Of a stretch of 64,000 nucleotides of DNA, positions 26,741 to 35,680 are shown piece by piece; position 1 is the stretch's first letter, and each line of letters starts with the position of its first letter. The notes below the pieces were generated by a model. It worked only from the letters and a program-made list of their open reading frames with translations. It was not told the DNA's origin and did no database searches. The stretch covers positions 27,561 to 91,560 of the forward strand of contig CABQKA010000007.1 in NCBI GenBank assembly GCA_902464615.1, given 5' to 3'. The translations under genes and the position numbers were made by a program. The DNA is from an uncultured Prevotella sp. (GTDB lineage: Bacteria; Bacteroidota; Bacteroidia; Bacteroidales; Bacteroidaceae).

Positions 26741-29527
26741 TTATTGGTTAAGTAATTGTTCTGTCGCACGGTCGCTGGCCGTAACTGCCGGCGCGAGCGG
26801 GTCGGTAAACAATGCGTCGAGCTCATGGGGAGCAATCCGCACGGCCGGGGCAAAGCTTTCCGAACGTACATAGTCGCACACCGAATGGAATAGCTGCCGC
26901 GTGGCCGGTCTGTTCGCGAGGTCCTTGTCCGGGTTTACGCTCAGCACGAAGAGCTTTCCGGGACCCACCTGTGCCTCGAAAGCGATACCCAGCTTACGGT
27001 TGACCTCGTAGGTGTCTACGCTCTGGATAAGCGGCGTCAGATTCCGCAAAGCCGTCAGGTCTATGGCCTTACCGTAATTGAGCACGTCCCACCACTGCCA
27101 GTCGGCGTAGTAAGCAGTCGGGAAGTTGTGGAGCGCCGGATGCTGCGCGTCAATGCGCGTACCGACTATCATGGGGTCCCATTTGAACATGATGGGATTC
27201 CAGAAGTGGCTGGCGAAGTGAGTCGCGCGGCCCGGCACGTCATCTCCGGGCACGTAAATCACGCTCTCGCCGCGCGCCAGCCGCTGACGGGCGGAAGGCC
27301 AGTCGCGTACCATGAGTGCGGCGTCGGCCGTTTGTTCCGTTGCCGGCGGATAGACCCAAATGTTCCATTCGTTATGCAAATCGCCCAAATTGGCGTGCAG
27401 GGTCAGCCGGCAGGCCTGTTCCAGCCCCGTGAGCGGCACGGCGATGGCACCAATCGAATCCACGGTGCTGCGCTCCAACGTCCCGTGACGCAGCGCGCCT
27501 TTCTGCAGCGTGCGTCCGCTTTCGTCCACGAGGCGCCACTCTAACTTTCCGGAACCGAGGTCCGACGGACCGAACTGGTATATGCCGAACTTGGCCGTCA
27601 GGGTGTCGCCGCGCGTATAGGCGCGCCGGGAAAGGCGGGCCAGCAGCACTTGCGGCGCACACGACTCGCGGAACTTCTCCGGCGACACCAGGCCCTTGCT
27701 TTCCCAGAATGCATCCAGGATGCCGACGAAGGCGCTTCCCTGTCCCGGAAAGTCCTGCAGGCCGAGCAACTGGAAGCCGCCCGAACCCGCGGAGCGCAAG
27801 AGCGACTCGTTCACTTCCTTATATTGCAGCACGGTGTGGGCTCCTGTCGCGCGGAAGAAATCGTCCGCCTGCCAGAGCATGCCGTTTTTCTCCAGCCTTT
27901 CCTGGAATACCTTGAAATTCCGTGGCTCGAGCACGCCCTTGTATTTCCCCATCTCCTTGAAGTTGGGATACATGCAGCGTTGCCCCGTCTCGTGGGCAAT
28001 GACCGGCACGTCGATTTCCGACTCCTTTGTCCGGTCCCAGTCCGTAGAGGGCTGGCCTTCATAGACAGTAATCCACCCTTTGTCCGTCACGTGCGACACG
28101 TAATATTGGTCCGAGGCGACGTGCGTCCGCGCTGTGGAAGCGGAATAGAGGTGACGCCCGTCGTGTGCCCGGCCTTTCCGTATCAGGTCCTCCAGTACGG
28201 AGAAGTCGCCTTCGTTCTCGTTCCCGTTGCAGTAAAGCAGGAAAGAGGGATGATGGCCGTAGGCATCGAGCACGGCGTACATTTCGTCTTCAAAGAAATC
28301 GCGGCGGGCGGGATATTTCCCCACGTCCTTTATCCACATGGGCAACTCCACCTGCAAATAAAGCCCCACTGCGTCGGCCGCGTCAAAGGCTGCCTCGGGC
28401 GGGCACCAGGAATGGAAGCGCACATGGTTGAAGCCATAGCTTTTCACCGTCTGGAAAATCCGCTTCCATGCCGGGACGTCGGTGGCAGGATAGCCCGTCA
28501 GGGGAAACACCGCGCAGTCCAGGACGCCGCGCAGGTGGATGTCGTGCCCGTTAAGGCGAATGTGATGCTTTCCCTGCTCCACCTTCCGCATTCCGAACGT
28601 GCGCCGCAGCGTGTCGCTGCCGCCCGGGGTCGTGAGCACGGCTTCCAGGCGATAGAGCGAGGGGGTGAATTCGTCCCAAAGGCGCACCGTGCCTTTCAGC
28701 GGCAGGGAGAGGCGCAGGGCCGAATCGGCCGCAGACACCCGCATATCGGCCTGTGCCGCCGTCCGTCCGTCTGTCAGGTCGGTCACACGCAGGCTCATGC
28801 GCCCGCCGTCGGCCGCTTCTGTCGCAGCCAGGCGCAGGGATACGTCCACGCTCTTGCGGTCCACGTCGGGATATACGTCGGCGCGGGCGATATGGCTCTG
28901 CGGACGGGCGATAAGCTCCATGCGGCCCACTATGCCGTTCCAGTTTGTCTGCGTGTATTCCGTCGTCCCGTGCGTCCAGTGGTCCATGGGATATTTCAGC
29001 CGGTTGTCCACACAGAGCGTGACGGTGTGCGTCCCGGGCGAAAGGTAAGGCGTCAGGCGGAAACGCACCGGCGTAGAGAGCCTTTCACTCTGCCCGGCCG
29101 GCTTGCCGTCCACGTAGACCGACGTAGTCCAGTGGCAGCGCTCCAGGAAAAGCTCCACATCCATCCTGGCCCAATCTTCCGGAATCGTCACCTCGCGCTG
29201 ATACCAAGCCATGCCCACGTATTCATACCGGCGGCTCAGACGGTCCACGTAAGAGGCGGCGTTGGGAATGCCTGCCCCCGCCTCGTCCGTAGTACCCGGA
29301 AGGGCGATGGAGCCGGCGAGACGCGTCAGGTAGAGTTCGGAACCGGCCGTCGTGCCGAAGCCGGAGGGGTCCAGCTGGAAGCGCCACAGCCCGCCGAGCG
29401 CCATGCGGCGTCCGTCGGCCGCGGACGGCAGGGATGAACAAAAGCAAAGCGTACCCAACAGCACGCCGCCCAGGCAACGGCCCAAACGGCGGAAAGAGGC
29501 TTTCTGATGTATGCGATACATATACAT
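26741..29527 (-). CDS. GH2 family glycoside hydrolase (beta-galactosidase-like)
   Basis: The protein is about 928 residues with a signal peptide. It has an N-terminal GH2 sugar-binding domain ('GLWRFQLDPSGFG', 'YVGMAWYQREVTIPEDW'), an immunoglobulin-like domain and a barrel. In the barrel the acid/base Glu is in 'FLLYCNGNENEGDF' and the nucleophile is in 'VPVIAHETGQRCMYPNF'. The C-terminal 200 residues are not recognised ('HFASHFWNPIMFKWDPMIVG'). Substrate specificity within GH2 is uncertain. The -7 box at 29540-29547 lies inside the longest frame and so excludes its TTG start. ATG 29527 is used, and 29521 is possible. It heads the block GH2-GH95-GH35-GH-D-like-GH89. Confidence 0.88.
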   Translation of the reverse strand: MYMYRIHQKASFRRLGRCLGGVLLGTLCFCSSLPSAADGRRMALGGLWRFQLDPSGFGTTAGSELYLTRLAGSIALPGTTDEAGAGIPNAASYVDRLSRRYEYVGMAWYQREVTIPEDWARMDVELFLERCHWTTSVYVDGKPAGQSERLSTPVRFRLTPYLSPGTHTVTLCVDNRLKYPMDHWTHGTTEYTQTNWNGIVGRMELIARPQSHIARADVYPDVDRKSVDVSLRLAATEAADGGRMSLRVTDLTDGRTAAQADMRVSAADSALRLSLPLKGTVRLWDEFTPSLYRLEAVLTTPGGSDTLRRTFGMRKVEQGKHHIRLNGHDIHLRGVLDCAVFPLTGYPATDVPAWKRIFQTVKSYGFNHVRFHSWCPPEAAFDAADAVGLYLQVELPMWIKDVGKYPARRDFFEDEMYAVLDAYGHHPSFLLYCNGNENEGDFSVLEDLIRKGRAHDGRHLYSASTARTHVASDQYYVSHVTDKGWITVYEGQPSTDWDRTKESEIDVPVIAHETGQRCMYPNFKEMGKYKGVLEPRNFKVFQERLEKNGMLWQADDFFRATGAHTVLQYKEVNESLLRSAGSGGFQLLGLQDFPGQGSAFVGILDAFWESKGLVSPEKFRESCAPQVLLARLSRRAYTRGDTLTAKFGIYQFGPSDLGSGKLEWRLVDESGRTLQKGALRHGTLERSTVDSIGAIAVPLTGLEQACRLTLHANLGDLHNEWNIWVYPPATEQTADAALMVRDWPSARQRLARGESVIYVPGDDVPGRATHFASHFWNPIMFKWDPMIVGTRIDAQHPALHNFPTAYYADWQWWDVLNYGKAIDLTALRNLTPLIQSVDTYEVNRKLGIAFEAQVGPGKLFVLSVNPDKDLANRPATRQLFHSVCDYVRSESFAPAVRIAPHELDALFTDPLAPAVTASDRATEQLLNQ

Positions 29528-29539
29528 AGGATTTTGGAA

Positions 29540-29547
29540 CAAATGTA
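29540..29547 (-). promoter_or_regulatory. -7 box of the GH2-GH95-GH35 block
   Basis: On the minus strand this reads TACATTTG, matching TAnnTTTG, 12 bases upstream of the chosen ATG. It would drive the downstream glycosidase genes. Confidence 0.55.
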
Positions 29548-29791
29548 CAAATGCTAATTCCTATCCTACGCCTGGCAGCCGGCCGGCAGCTGCGCTGCTT
29601 TTTTTCTATCAATCGGCTGCAAAGATAGGATTTTTGTGCAAAGGAATAACAAGCAGGGCATATCAAAAATAGAATATCCACTAAAGGCATGGACTATTTT
29701 ACGAACCAGACGGTTTCCGGGACTTTTCCACAGGCCGGCGCCGCGGCTGCGACAGACTGTGACACAAAAAGCGCGGCCTGTTCCCGCCGGA

Positions 29792-29833
29792 ACGAGCCTT
29801 AGGCGCGTTCTCACGGGAATAGGCCGCGTCAGC
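29792..29833. repeat. 21-bp array D (2 units)
   Basis: Two units start at 29792 and 29813, with cores GCCTTAGGCGCGT and ACGGGAATAGGCCGCGT. The second unit overlaps the last codons of the large GH2 gene, whose stop is at 29829-29831 on the minus strand. No long perfect hairpin forms. Confidence 0.6.
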
Positions 29834-32800
29834 GCTGCGCCGGACGGCGCAACTGCAAGTCTACCCGCCCGTAGCAGGGCAAGGCTTCCAGCCGCTTGCA
29901 GTAATTGCCCCAGGCTATTTCCGGATAGTCCCAACGGTTGTTGACATAGAGCGTCAACCGGCCGTCGGACTCCTTGTAAGTGCGGCACGCCACGTCGCCG
30001 GCGGCCGACTGGACCGTAAGTCCATACCCTGCCCCGGACGTTTCCGCGGTGGAGAGCGTGTAACGGTAAACATTCTCCTTCATGCTTTTGGCCGCCCGGG
30101 TGAGAGACTGCCCGCAGTTGGCGCCGGCATCGGACCAGTAATAATAGTCACGCCCGTCGAGTGCCCACGTGCCGGACGGCTTTGCGCCATAGGCGGCGGC
30201 TTCGCGCTCCACGAGCGGGACGTTCCCCTCGTTGCCGGAAAGCGCGTCGTCCGGATAGCAGCTCCAATAGCCGTCGCGCTGCCAGGAGAGGCTGCGGTAG
30301 ACCGTATCCAAATCCAGCGCGATGCCTTCCTCACGCAGATAGCCGTTGGGCAGGCCGTCGGCGACATAGCTGATGCTCAGTCTCCCCGTAGGGTTGACGC
30401 TCATATCGAACTGGACGCGCACCGGGCCATACGTGCCGGTGGTGCGGACCTTGGCTTCGTCGGCGTCCACATTAATCTCAAAGACCGTCAGCTTCCAGTC
30501 GTCGGGACGGACCGCATAATGGTCGGCCATCTTGCGTACCTCCGCGCCGCTGAGATGATTGAGGTTGATATAGGCATTCAGGTAAGGCCCGCCGGAAATG
30601 AGGGACTGTTCGCCTGCCCGCACCCCGGCAATGAGACCGGTACGTTTGTCGAAAGACACCGTAAATCCGGAACCGATAATCGTAATGAGCTTATCGTCAT
30701 CCTGGGTGCGCAATTCGTCTCCGTCCAAGGCAGGCACGGGGGAGAGCACACGCTGCCCGAGCCAGACAAGGTAAGTGTCGACAAGACGCCCGGCGTCGTC
30801 GCGGAAGTCTATGCGCAGCGTGTCGCCGGCGGTCCATGCGGCTGCCGGGACTGTGAGGATGCCTTTCTCGTGCGGGCCGATGGCGGGCAAGACGAGCGGC
30901 GTGCGGTGGCCCCGGTACGTGGCGTGCGCCGTCAGTTCGGTGAAAAGGGTGTGGTCGTAACGGTTGCGGACGGTGAAGCGGAGGGGCTGCCCGGGAGTGA
31001 AGGACACGACGTCGGAAGTCTCGAGGCGCACGGGGCTATAAGCCTTTTTGGTGGCCCAGAACTCCGGTTTTTTCCTGCGCCATACGTCCACGATGCCCCA
31101 TTCGCCGTATCCGACGCAATTGCCGCGGAAGCCGTCGGGCTTGGCCGTGTGGGCAAACTCTTTCCAATATGCCGTGCCCACGCGGGGTACCGGGAGCATG
31201 AACGTATCGTCGACATAGCCCCAGATGGCGCCGCCGAGGCCGCCGGGGGCGTCGTACAGGCGGCTCCACATCATATCGAGCGACTGCCCCCAGAACTCGC
31301 GGATGTTCGGGTCGGTCTGCAAGGTCGTGTAAGTGTAGCAGGCCGGGTGCGCCCACTCGTCGAACAGCGCCGGGATGCCTTCGCCCTGGAAGTTCTCCGT
31401 ATGCTTGTTATACTGCCACAGGTTGCCGTCCACACCGGGATAGTGCATGCTCAGGATGTCATAGACGTGCTCCTCGTCGGGCACGGAACCGGGATAGCTG
31501 AAAATGACGGGGCGGGTGCGGTCCGTAGCGCGCACCCACGTGTTGCAGCGGCGGAGGTTCTCGCCATAGATGCTCTCATTGCCGATACTCCAGAAAAGCA
31601 CGGAGGGATGGGAGCGGAAACTTTTCACCATCTCCTGGCATTGGCCCAAATAACGGTCGGCGTAGGCCGAATCGTCCTGCGAACGGCCGGGAGCGTAGTT
31701 CTTCTGCCGGTAAGTGTCGACGAAGCAGACGGCAGTCTCACACTCGACATAAATGCCGTACCTGTCGCAATACTCCAGGAACTTCTCGCTGGGCGGATAA
31801 TGGGACGTGCGGACGAAATTCATGTTGGACTCCTTGAACAATAGCGCGTCGAGGCTGTCGAGTTCTGCCGTAGTGGAGCGGCCCATCGTCGGGCTCACGT
31901 CGTGACGGCACGCACCTCGCAGCTTAACCTGCCGGCCGTTGACCAGCATCCGGTCTCCGCGGATTTCTATCTCGCGGAAACCGACCTGGCGGCGCAGCGT
32001 GACCGCATCCTTTCCGTCTTGCTTCAAGGTGAGTGTCAGGGTATAGAGCCGCGGATGCTCGGCGTCCCACTTCTGGGGAGCGGCCACCGGGATGCGCAGG
32101 TCGTTGGTGCCGGGCCGGAGCGCAAAACGGCTGTCGGGCAGGCTGACTGCACGCCCTTCGGGATCAGTCAGGCGGAGCGTTGCCTCCCCGCCCTGCCGGC
32201 CGGCATACTGGAAGCCGACACGTAGCGTGGCGTCGCGGTAAAGCGTGTCGAGGTCCGTCTCCACGTAGCAGTCGTAGACGTGGCTTTCGGGCAGGGCGAA
32301 AAGCGTCACGCCGCGCAGGATGCCGCCTATCGGATGGTGCGCGTAGCCCGAAGCATAGGAAATGTCGTCAAGGCGGTCTGTCACCTCGAGGCGCACCTCG
32401 TTCTTCTTGCCCGGGCGCAGCCACTGCGTGACGTCGGTTTCCCAGCGCGTGAAGCCGCCGTAATGTTCGCGGACAAAATGCCCGTTCACGGAAAGCCGGG
32501 CCTGACAATACACGCCGTCGAAACGGAGTATCGCGCGGTGGCCGGCAAAGTCGGCCGGCACGCGGAACGTGCGCGAATATACGACTGCCGTATCGTGGCG
32601 TACCGCGAAGCCTTGCATGGCCGCTTCGCCAGGCACTTGGATACGGGCAGTGCGGCCGCGCGGCTTATAATGGAACTTCCACGTCCCGTCCAGCGACAGC
32701 ACAGGATGCTCCACGCCGCTCACGGCAACGGGTAAAGAATAGGCACGCCCCGCCACGTCGTCCGCATGACAGGGGGAAAAGGCCGACAAAAAGGCCAGCG

Positions 32801-32837
32801 CTATCGTGGCCCAGGGCCGAAGAATCAAATTCGTCAT
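29829..32837 (-). CDS. Beta-galactosidase, LacZ-type GH2
   Basis: The 1002-residue secreted enzyme starts with a signal peptide ('ATIALAFLSAFSPCHA'). It contains the GH2 jelly roll ('SLDGTWKFHYKPRG', 'LRFDGVYCQARLSVNGHFV'), the immunoglobulin-like domains and a barrel with acid/base Glu near 421 ('FWSIGNESIYGE') and nucleophile near 494 ('ALFDEWAHPACY'). The C-terminal Bgal_small_N-like region ('ITIIGSGFTVSFDKRTGLI') marks it as LacZ-type. It hydrolyses terminal beta-galactosides, probably of host glycans given the neighbours. A -7 box lies at 32863-32870. The gene stands alone, with a 300-base gap and its own terminal repeat before the next GH2. Confidence 0.94.
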   Translation of the reverse strand: MTNLILRPWATIALAFLSAFSPCHADDVAGRAYSLPVAVSGVEHPVLSLDGTWKFHYKPRGRTARIQVPGEAAMQGFAVRHDTAVVYSRTFRVPADFAGHRAILRFDGVYCQARLSVNGHFVREHYGGFTRWETDVTQWLRPGKKNEVRLEVTDRLDDISYASGYAHHPIGGILRGVTLFALPESHVYDCYVETDLDTLYRDATLRVGFQYAGRQGGEATLRLTDPEGRAVSLPDSRFALRPGTNDLRIPVAAPQKWDAEHPRLYTLTLTLKQDGKDAVTLRRQVGFREIEIRGDRMLVNGRQVKLRGACRHDVSPTMGRSTTAELDSLDALLFKESNMNFVRTSHYPPSEKFLEYCDRYGIYVECETAVCFVDTYRQKNYAPGRSQDDSAYADRYLGQCQEMVKSFRSHPSVLFWSIGNESIYGENLRRCNTWVRATDRTRPVIFSYPGSVPDEEHVYDILSMHYPGVDGNLWQYNKHTENFQGEGIPALFDEWAHPACYTYTTLQTDPNIREFWGQSLDMMWSRLYDAPGGLGGAIWGYVDDTFMLPVPRVGTAYWKEFAHTAKPDGFRGNCVGYGEWGIVDVWRRKKPEFWATKKAYSPVRLETSDVVSFTPGQPLRFTVRNRYDHTLFTELTAHATYRGHRTPLVLPAIGPHEKGILTVPAAAWTAGDTLRIDFRDDAGRLVDTYLVWLGQRVLSPVPALDGDELRTQDDDKLITIIGSGFTVSFDKRTGLIAGVRAGEQSLISGGPYLNAYINLNHLSGAEVRKMADHYAVRPDDWKLTVFEINVDADEAKVRTTGTYGPVRVQFDMSVNPTGRLSISYVADGLPNGYLREEGIALDLDTVYRSLSWQRDGYWSCYPDDALSGNEGNVPLVEREAAAYGAKPSGTWALDGRDYYYWSDAGANCGQSLTRAAKSMKENVYRYTLSTAETSGAGYGLTVQSAAGDVACRTYKESDGRLTLYVNNRWDYPEIAWGNYCKRLEALPCYGRVDLQLRRPAQR

Positions 32838-32862
32838 AGGGTGCTTACAGATTTTATCACTG

Positions 32863-32870
32863 CAAAGTTA
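32863..32870 (-). promoter_or_regulatory. -7 box of LacZ-type GH2
   Basis: On the minus strand this reads TAACTTTG, matching TAnnTTTG, 26 bases upstream of the ATG at 32837. Confidence 0.6.
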
Positions 32871-32937
32871 GGACCTCCCGTGCGGGCTACGGGCCTGCGC
32901 GGACCGGATAAAAGTGTACAAAGCGGCCACAGAGAAG

Positions 32938-33882
32938 TCAAGATGTGCACTCGTCCCTCAGGTCCTCTGCCGGCGAGCCGCTTTCCGCACTGCGCTGCAC
33001 GGCGCTCGGGCTGTAGCCGTACAGGCGCTTGAAGGTCCGGGAAAAGTATTGCGAGGAGCGGAAACCGCAACGGTAGCTCACTTCCTTAATGCTAAGGTCC
33101 GTGGAACGGAGCAACTGGAGCGCGTGACGGACGCGCAACCCACGGACATAATCAATCGGCGAATCGTGAAGCACGCGGGCAAACAGACTCCGCAGGTGAC
33201 GCTCGCTGATGCCGGCATGGCGGGCGATTTCGGCTACGCACAGATCGGCGCGGCAGTTTTGCTCCACGTAGGCCAAAGCGGCCCGCAGCGCGGGATGGTG
33301 CACGCGGCCGGAATCCGTCGCACTGAGGTAGCGGCGCAACAGGAGCTGCAGCTGGGCGTAAAGCAGGAGTACAAGGTGGACATAGCCCGGCCGGCGCTGC
33401 TGGAGTTCGACGATGATGCTCCTTACGACAGGCACCAGCTCGCTGCCGACGGCGACCTTCAGGACCGGACTGTCGGGAATGGCTTCCTGTCCCTCTTCAT
33501 CCTCGGATACGGTGTCATGGTCTTGCCCACTGACCGAGAGCGCCTGGAATATATCCGGCTGAAACTCCAGCTGCATGAGCGTCGCACCGTGCTGGCCGGC
33601 GACGAAACGGTGAGAGGCGCGCGAACGGATAATCATAAGTTCGCCTTCACGGAACTGCAGCGTCTGGCCAGAGCATTCTATGGCGCAACTGCCGCGCCGG
33701 ACGTAATTGATTTCAATCCGCTGATGGGCGTGCGGCCCATAATCTTCGTGGGGAGCAAAAGAAATGAAGCGGAACTTTTCTGCCAGCGGCTGGGCGCAGA
33801 ACTGACGGACCATCGCGTCGAGCTGTTTCCCGAAAAGGCCTTCGTTCTGGTCTGGGAGACTGACGGTGATTTCTTCGGTCAT
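32938..33882 (-). CDS. AraC family transcriptional regulator
   Basis: The 314-residue protein has an N-terminal cupin-like sensor ('IEINYVRRGSCAIEC', 'REGELMIIRSRASHRF') and a C-terminal double helix-turn-helix. The two DNA-binding helices are 'LCVAEIARHAGISERHLRSL' and 'LSIKEVSYRCGFRSSQYFSR'. It likely senses a small molecule, possibly a sugar, and activates nearby genes. The candidates are the adjacent alcohol dehydrogenase and the glycosidase block downstream. The frame is open to 34002, but ATG 33882 ('MTEEITVSLPDQNEG') gives the usual length of about 300 residues. It is on the same strand as, and 110 bases after, the dehydrogenase. Confidence 0.9.
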   Translation of the reverse strand: MTEEITVSLPDQNEGLFGKQLDAMVRQFCAQPLAEKFRFISFAPHEDYGPHAHQRIEINYVRRGSCAIECSGQTLQFREGELMIIRSRASHRFVAGQHGATLMQLEFQPDIFQALSVSGQDHDTVSEDEEGQEAIPDSPVLKVAVGSELVPVVRSIIVELQQRRPGYVHLVLLLYAQLQLLLRRYLSATDSGRVHHPALRAALAYVEQNCRADLCVAEIARHAGISERHLRSLFARVLHDSPIDYVRGLRVRHALQLLRSTDLSIKEVSYRCGFRSSQYFSRTFKRLYGYSPSAVQRSAESGSPAEDLRDECTS

Positions 33883-33992
33883 AAACGAATACGTTGAAAA
33901 ACCGGCGCGGAAGGCTGGCATGCCTTCCGCCTCCGGCTGCAAATAGCTTTTCAGAACATAAAGCGCGGCTGCCTCTGGAAGCCGCACCGCCT

Positions 33993-35159
33993 TTAACGGC
34001 ACATTTCAAAGATCTTCTCGATGTCGGGCTGGCGCAAGGGCTTGAAGCCAGGAAGCACGTCGCCGCCGCAAGCCTTCCTTGCCATGAGCGGAAAGTCCTC
34101 GGGCCGTATGCCCACTTCCGTAAACGTGGATTGCAGCCCCAAAGTCCCGAAGAAGAAATCCGAAAGGCGCTTCACGGCTTCCCGGGCAACCGTCATCGGC
34201 GGCTCGGTGCTGCTGAGGCCGAACACGTTTGTGCCGAACTGCACGTATTTCGCCACGGTCGTCTCGTCCAGGCAATATTCCATCCAACGCGGTGTCAGAA
34301 TGGCCAGTCCCAGGCCGTGCGTGATGTCGTAGAGGGCGGAAAGTTCGTGCTCCATGGGATGGCAGCTCCAGGCTTGGGTGCGGCCGCCGTTGATAAAGCC
34401 GTTGATGGCCCACGAGGAAGCCCACATCAGGTTGGCCCGGGCTTCGTAGTTCTCCGGTTCTTTCATGGCCACGGGCGCATATTTGATGATGGTGCGCATA
34501 AGGCCCTCCATGAACGTGTCGAGCATATAGAGGCCCAGCTCCATATTGAAATATTCCTCGAAAATATGCGACAGCATGTCGGCCGCCCCGCAGGCCGTCT
34601 GGTACGGGCTGACGGTAAACGTATTGGTAGGGTCGAGGAAAGAGACCTGGGGCAACAGCGGCCGGGCCATGCGCCCAATCTTGTCGTGCGTATCGGGATT
34701 GCTGATGACGCCGCCGGAGTCCATCTCGGAACCGGTCGCCGAGAGCGTGAGCACGGTCACGAGGGGAAGGGCTTTCTCCACAGGCGCCCAACGGCTGAAG
34801 AACTCCCAAGGGTCGTGGTCCACCATCGCACCCGCCGCCATCCACTTCGCCGCGTCTATGGTGGAACCGCCGCCGACGGCCAGGATTACGTCAATCTGCT
34901 TTTCCTTGCAAATCCCGGCACCGCGGCGCACGGAGTCTATGCGGGGGTTCGGCGCTATGCCGCCCAACTCGCTCACTTCAAAGCCGCCTTTGCGCAGTTC
35001 GCCCATCACGGCATCGTAAAGTCCGATGCGCTTAATGGAACCGCCGCCATAGGTCAGAAGCACGCGGCGGCCGAAACGGGCCAGTTCCTCGCCGAGATGG
35101 CCAAGCTGGCCTTGCCCGAAATACACTTTCACCGGAATGTCATAAACAAAACTGTTCAT
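33993..35159 (-). CDS. Iron-containing alcohol dehydrogenase
   Basis: The 388-residue cytoplasmic enzyme has the NAD(P)-binding 'ILAVGGGSTIDAAKWMA' and the iron ligands in 'QTACGAADMLSHIFEEYF' and 'HPMEHELSALYDITHGLG'. It resembles the butanol dehydrogenase/YqhD branch of the family. It is predicted to reduce aldehydes to alcohols. In a locus with two fucosidase families, reduction of lactaldehyde from fucose catabolism to 1,2-propanediol is one possible role, inferred from context only. The longest frame reaches 35531 through a repeat array, but ATG 35159 ('MNSFVYDIPVKVYFGQG') matches the family start. Confidence 0.92.
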   Translation of the reverse strand: MNSFVYDIPVKVYFGQGQLGHLGEELARFGRRVLLTYGGGSIKRIGLYDAVMGELRKGGFEVSELGGIAPNPRIDSVRRGAGICKEKQIDVILAVGGGSTIDAAKWMAAGAMVDHDPWEFFSRWAPVEKALPLVTVLTLSATGSEMDSGGVISNPDTHDKIGRMARPLLPQVSFLDPTNTFTVSPYQTACGAADMLSHIFEEYFNMELGLYMLDTFMEGLMRTIIKYAPVAMKEPENYEARANLMWASSWAINGFINGGRTQAWSCHPMEHELSALYDITHGLGLAILTPRWMEYCLDETTVAKYVQFGTNVFGLSSTEPPMTVAREAVKRLSDFFFGTLGLQSTFTEVGIRPEDFPLMARKACGGDVLPGFKPLRQPDIEKIFEMCR

Positions 35160-35192
35160 AGCGTATAATATTTTAGGAATACAACAAAGGCA

Positions 35193-35229
35193 AAGCAGCG
35201 CCACGGCACTGCGGAGCGTGGCGCTGCTT
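35193..35229 (-). terminator. Hairpin upstream of the alcohol dehydrogenase
   Basis: Perfect 13-base arms (35193-35205 with 35217-35229) enclose an 11-base loop. Read on the minus strand, a T-rich stretch follows. It could terminate read-through from the nan operon or act in the dehydrogenase leader. Confidence 0.5.
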
Positions 35230-35460
35230 GCCGCTCCTCCCGCAAAATTAATGCAGACGGGCGATATGCGGAAGCCGGCAGCGCAACTTTTGCGCCAGTC
35301 GCGTGCATTTTTCCTTTCCCCGGCTTGTTTCCCTGCAAAGGCGGACCGGCGGTCGGCGGCACTTTTTTTCCTCTCTCCGTCCGTATAAAGGAACGTTGGC
35401 CCGCCTGTCCCGCCGTCCTGCACAGGAAATGGCGGAGCGCCCGGACGCAGCGCCGTTGCC

Positions 35461-35523
35461 ACACGCCTTAGCCGCGTAAATACGGGCCTTAGGCGTGTCC
35501 GGACGGGACTAAGGCCCGTGCCG
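35461..35523. repeat. 21-bp array E (3 units)
   Basis: Units start at 35461, 35482 and 35503. The second and third can pair through ACGGGCCTTAG and CTAAGGCCCGT. The array lies about 160 bases downstream of the nanM stop on the minus strand, that is, at the end of the nan operon. Confidence 0.8.
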
Positions 35524-35680
35524 TCCGCCACTGCGCCCGGGCGGGAAAGCCCCCCTCATGTCCCGACCCGCTTAGTTCCGCCATCCCGCCGGAAAAGCCA
35601 CGGAGGCCCCTCGCGGCAATCTGGAGAAATCCCGCAGGCGGGAAAAGGACGGCGCATAGACGCGCACAGGCCGGAACGTA

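Larger units (their letters stand above)
35160..35680. other. Intergenic region between nanM and the alcohol dehydrogenase
   Basis: No convincing gene lies in these 521 bases. The region holds array E (35461-35523), a 13-base-arm hairpin (35193-35229) and the leader of the dehydrogenase gene. A 102-codon frame on the minus strand lacks a plausible start context and runs through the array. Confidence 0.6.

Noticed and set aside
27650..29437. Long open frame (595 codons) on the plus strand
   Set aside because: It is antisense to the GH2 gene 26741-29527, which has clear catalytic motifs. In GC-rich DNA such shadow frames are common, and its translation has no recognisable domain.
35156..35464. 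Possible 102-residue protein on the minus strand upstream of the alcohol dehydrogenase
   Set aside because: The frame starts inside an array, has no domain or ribosome-binding context and overlaps a hairpin.
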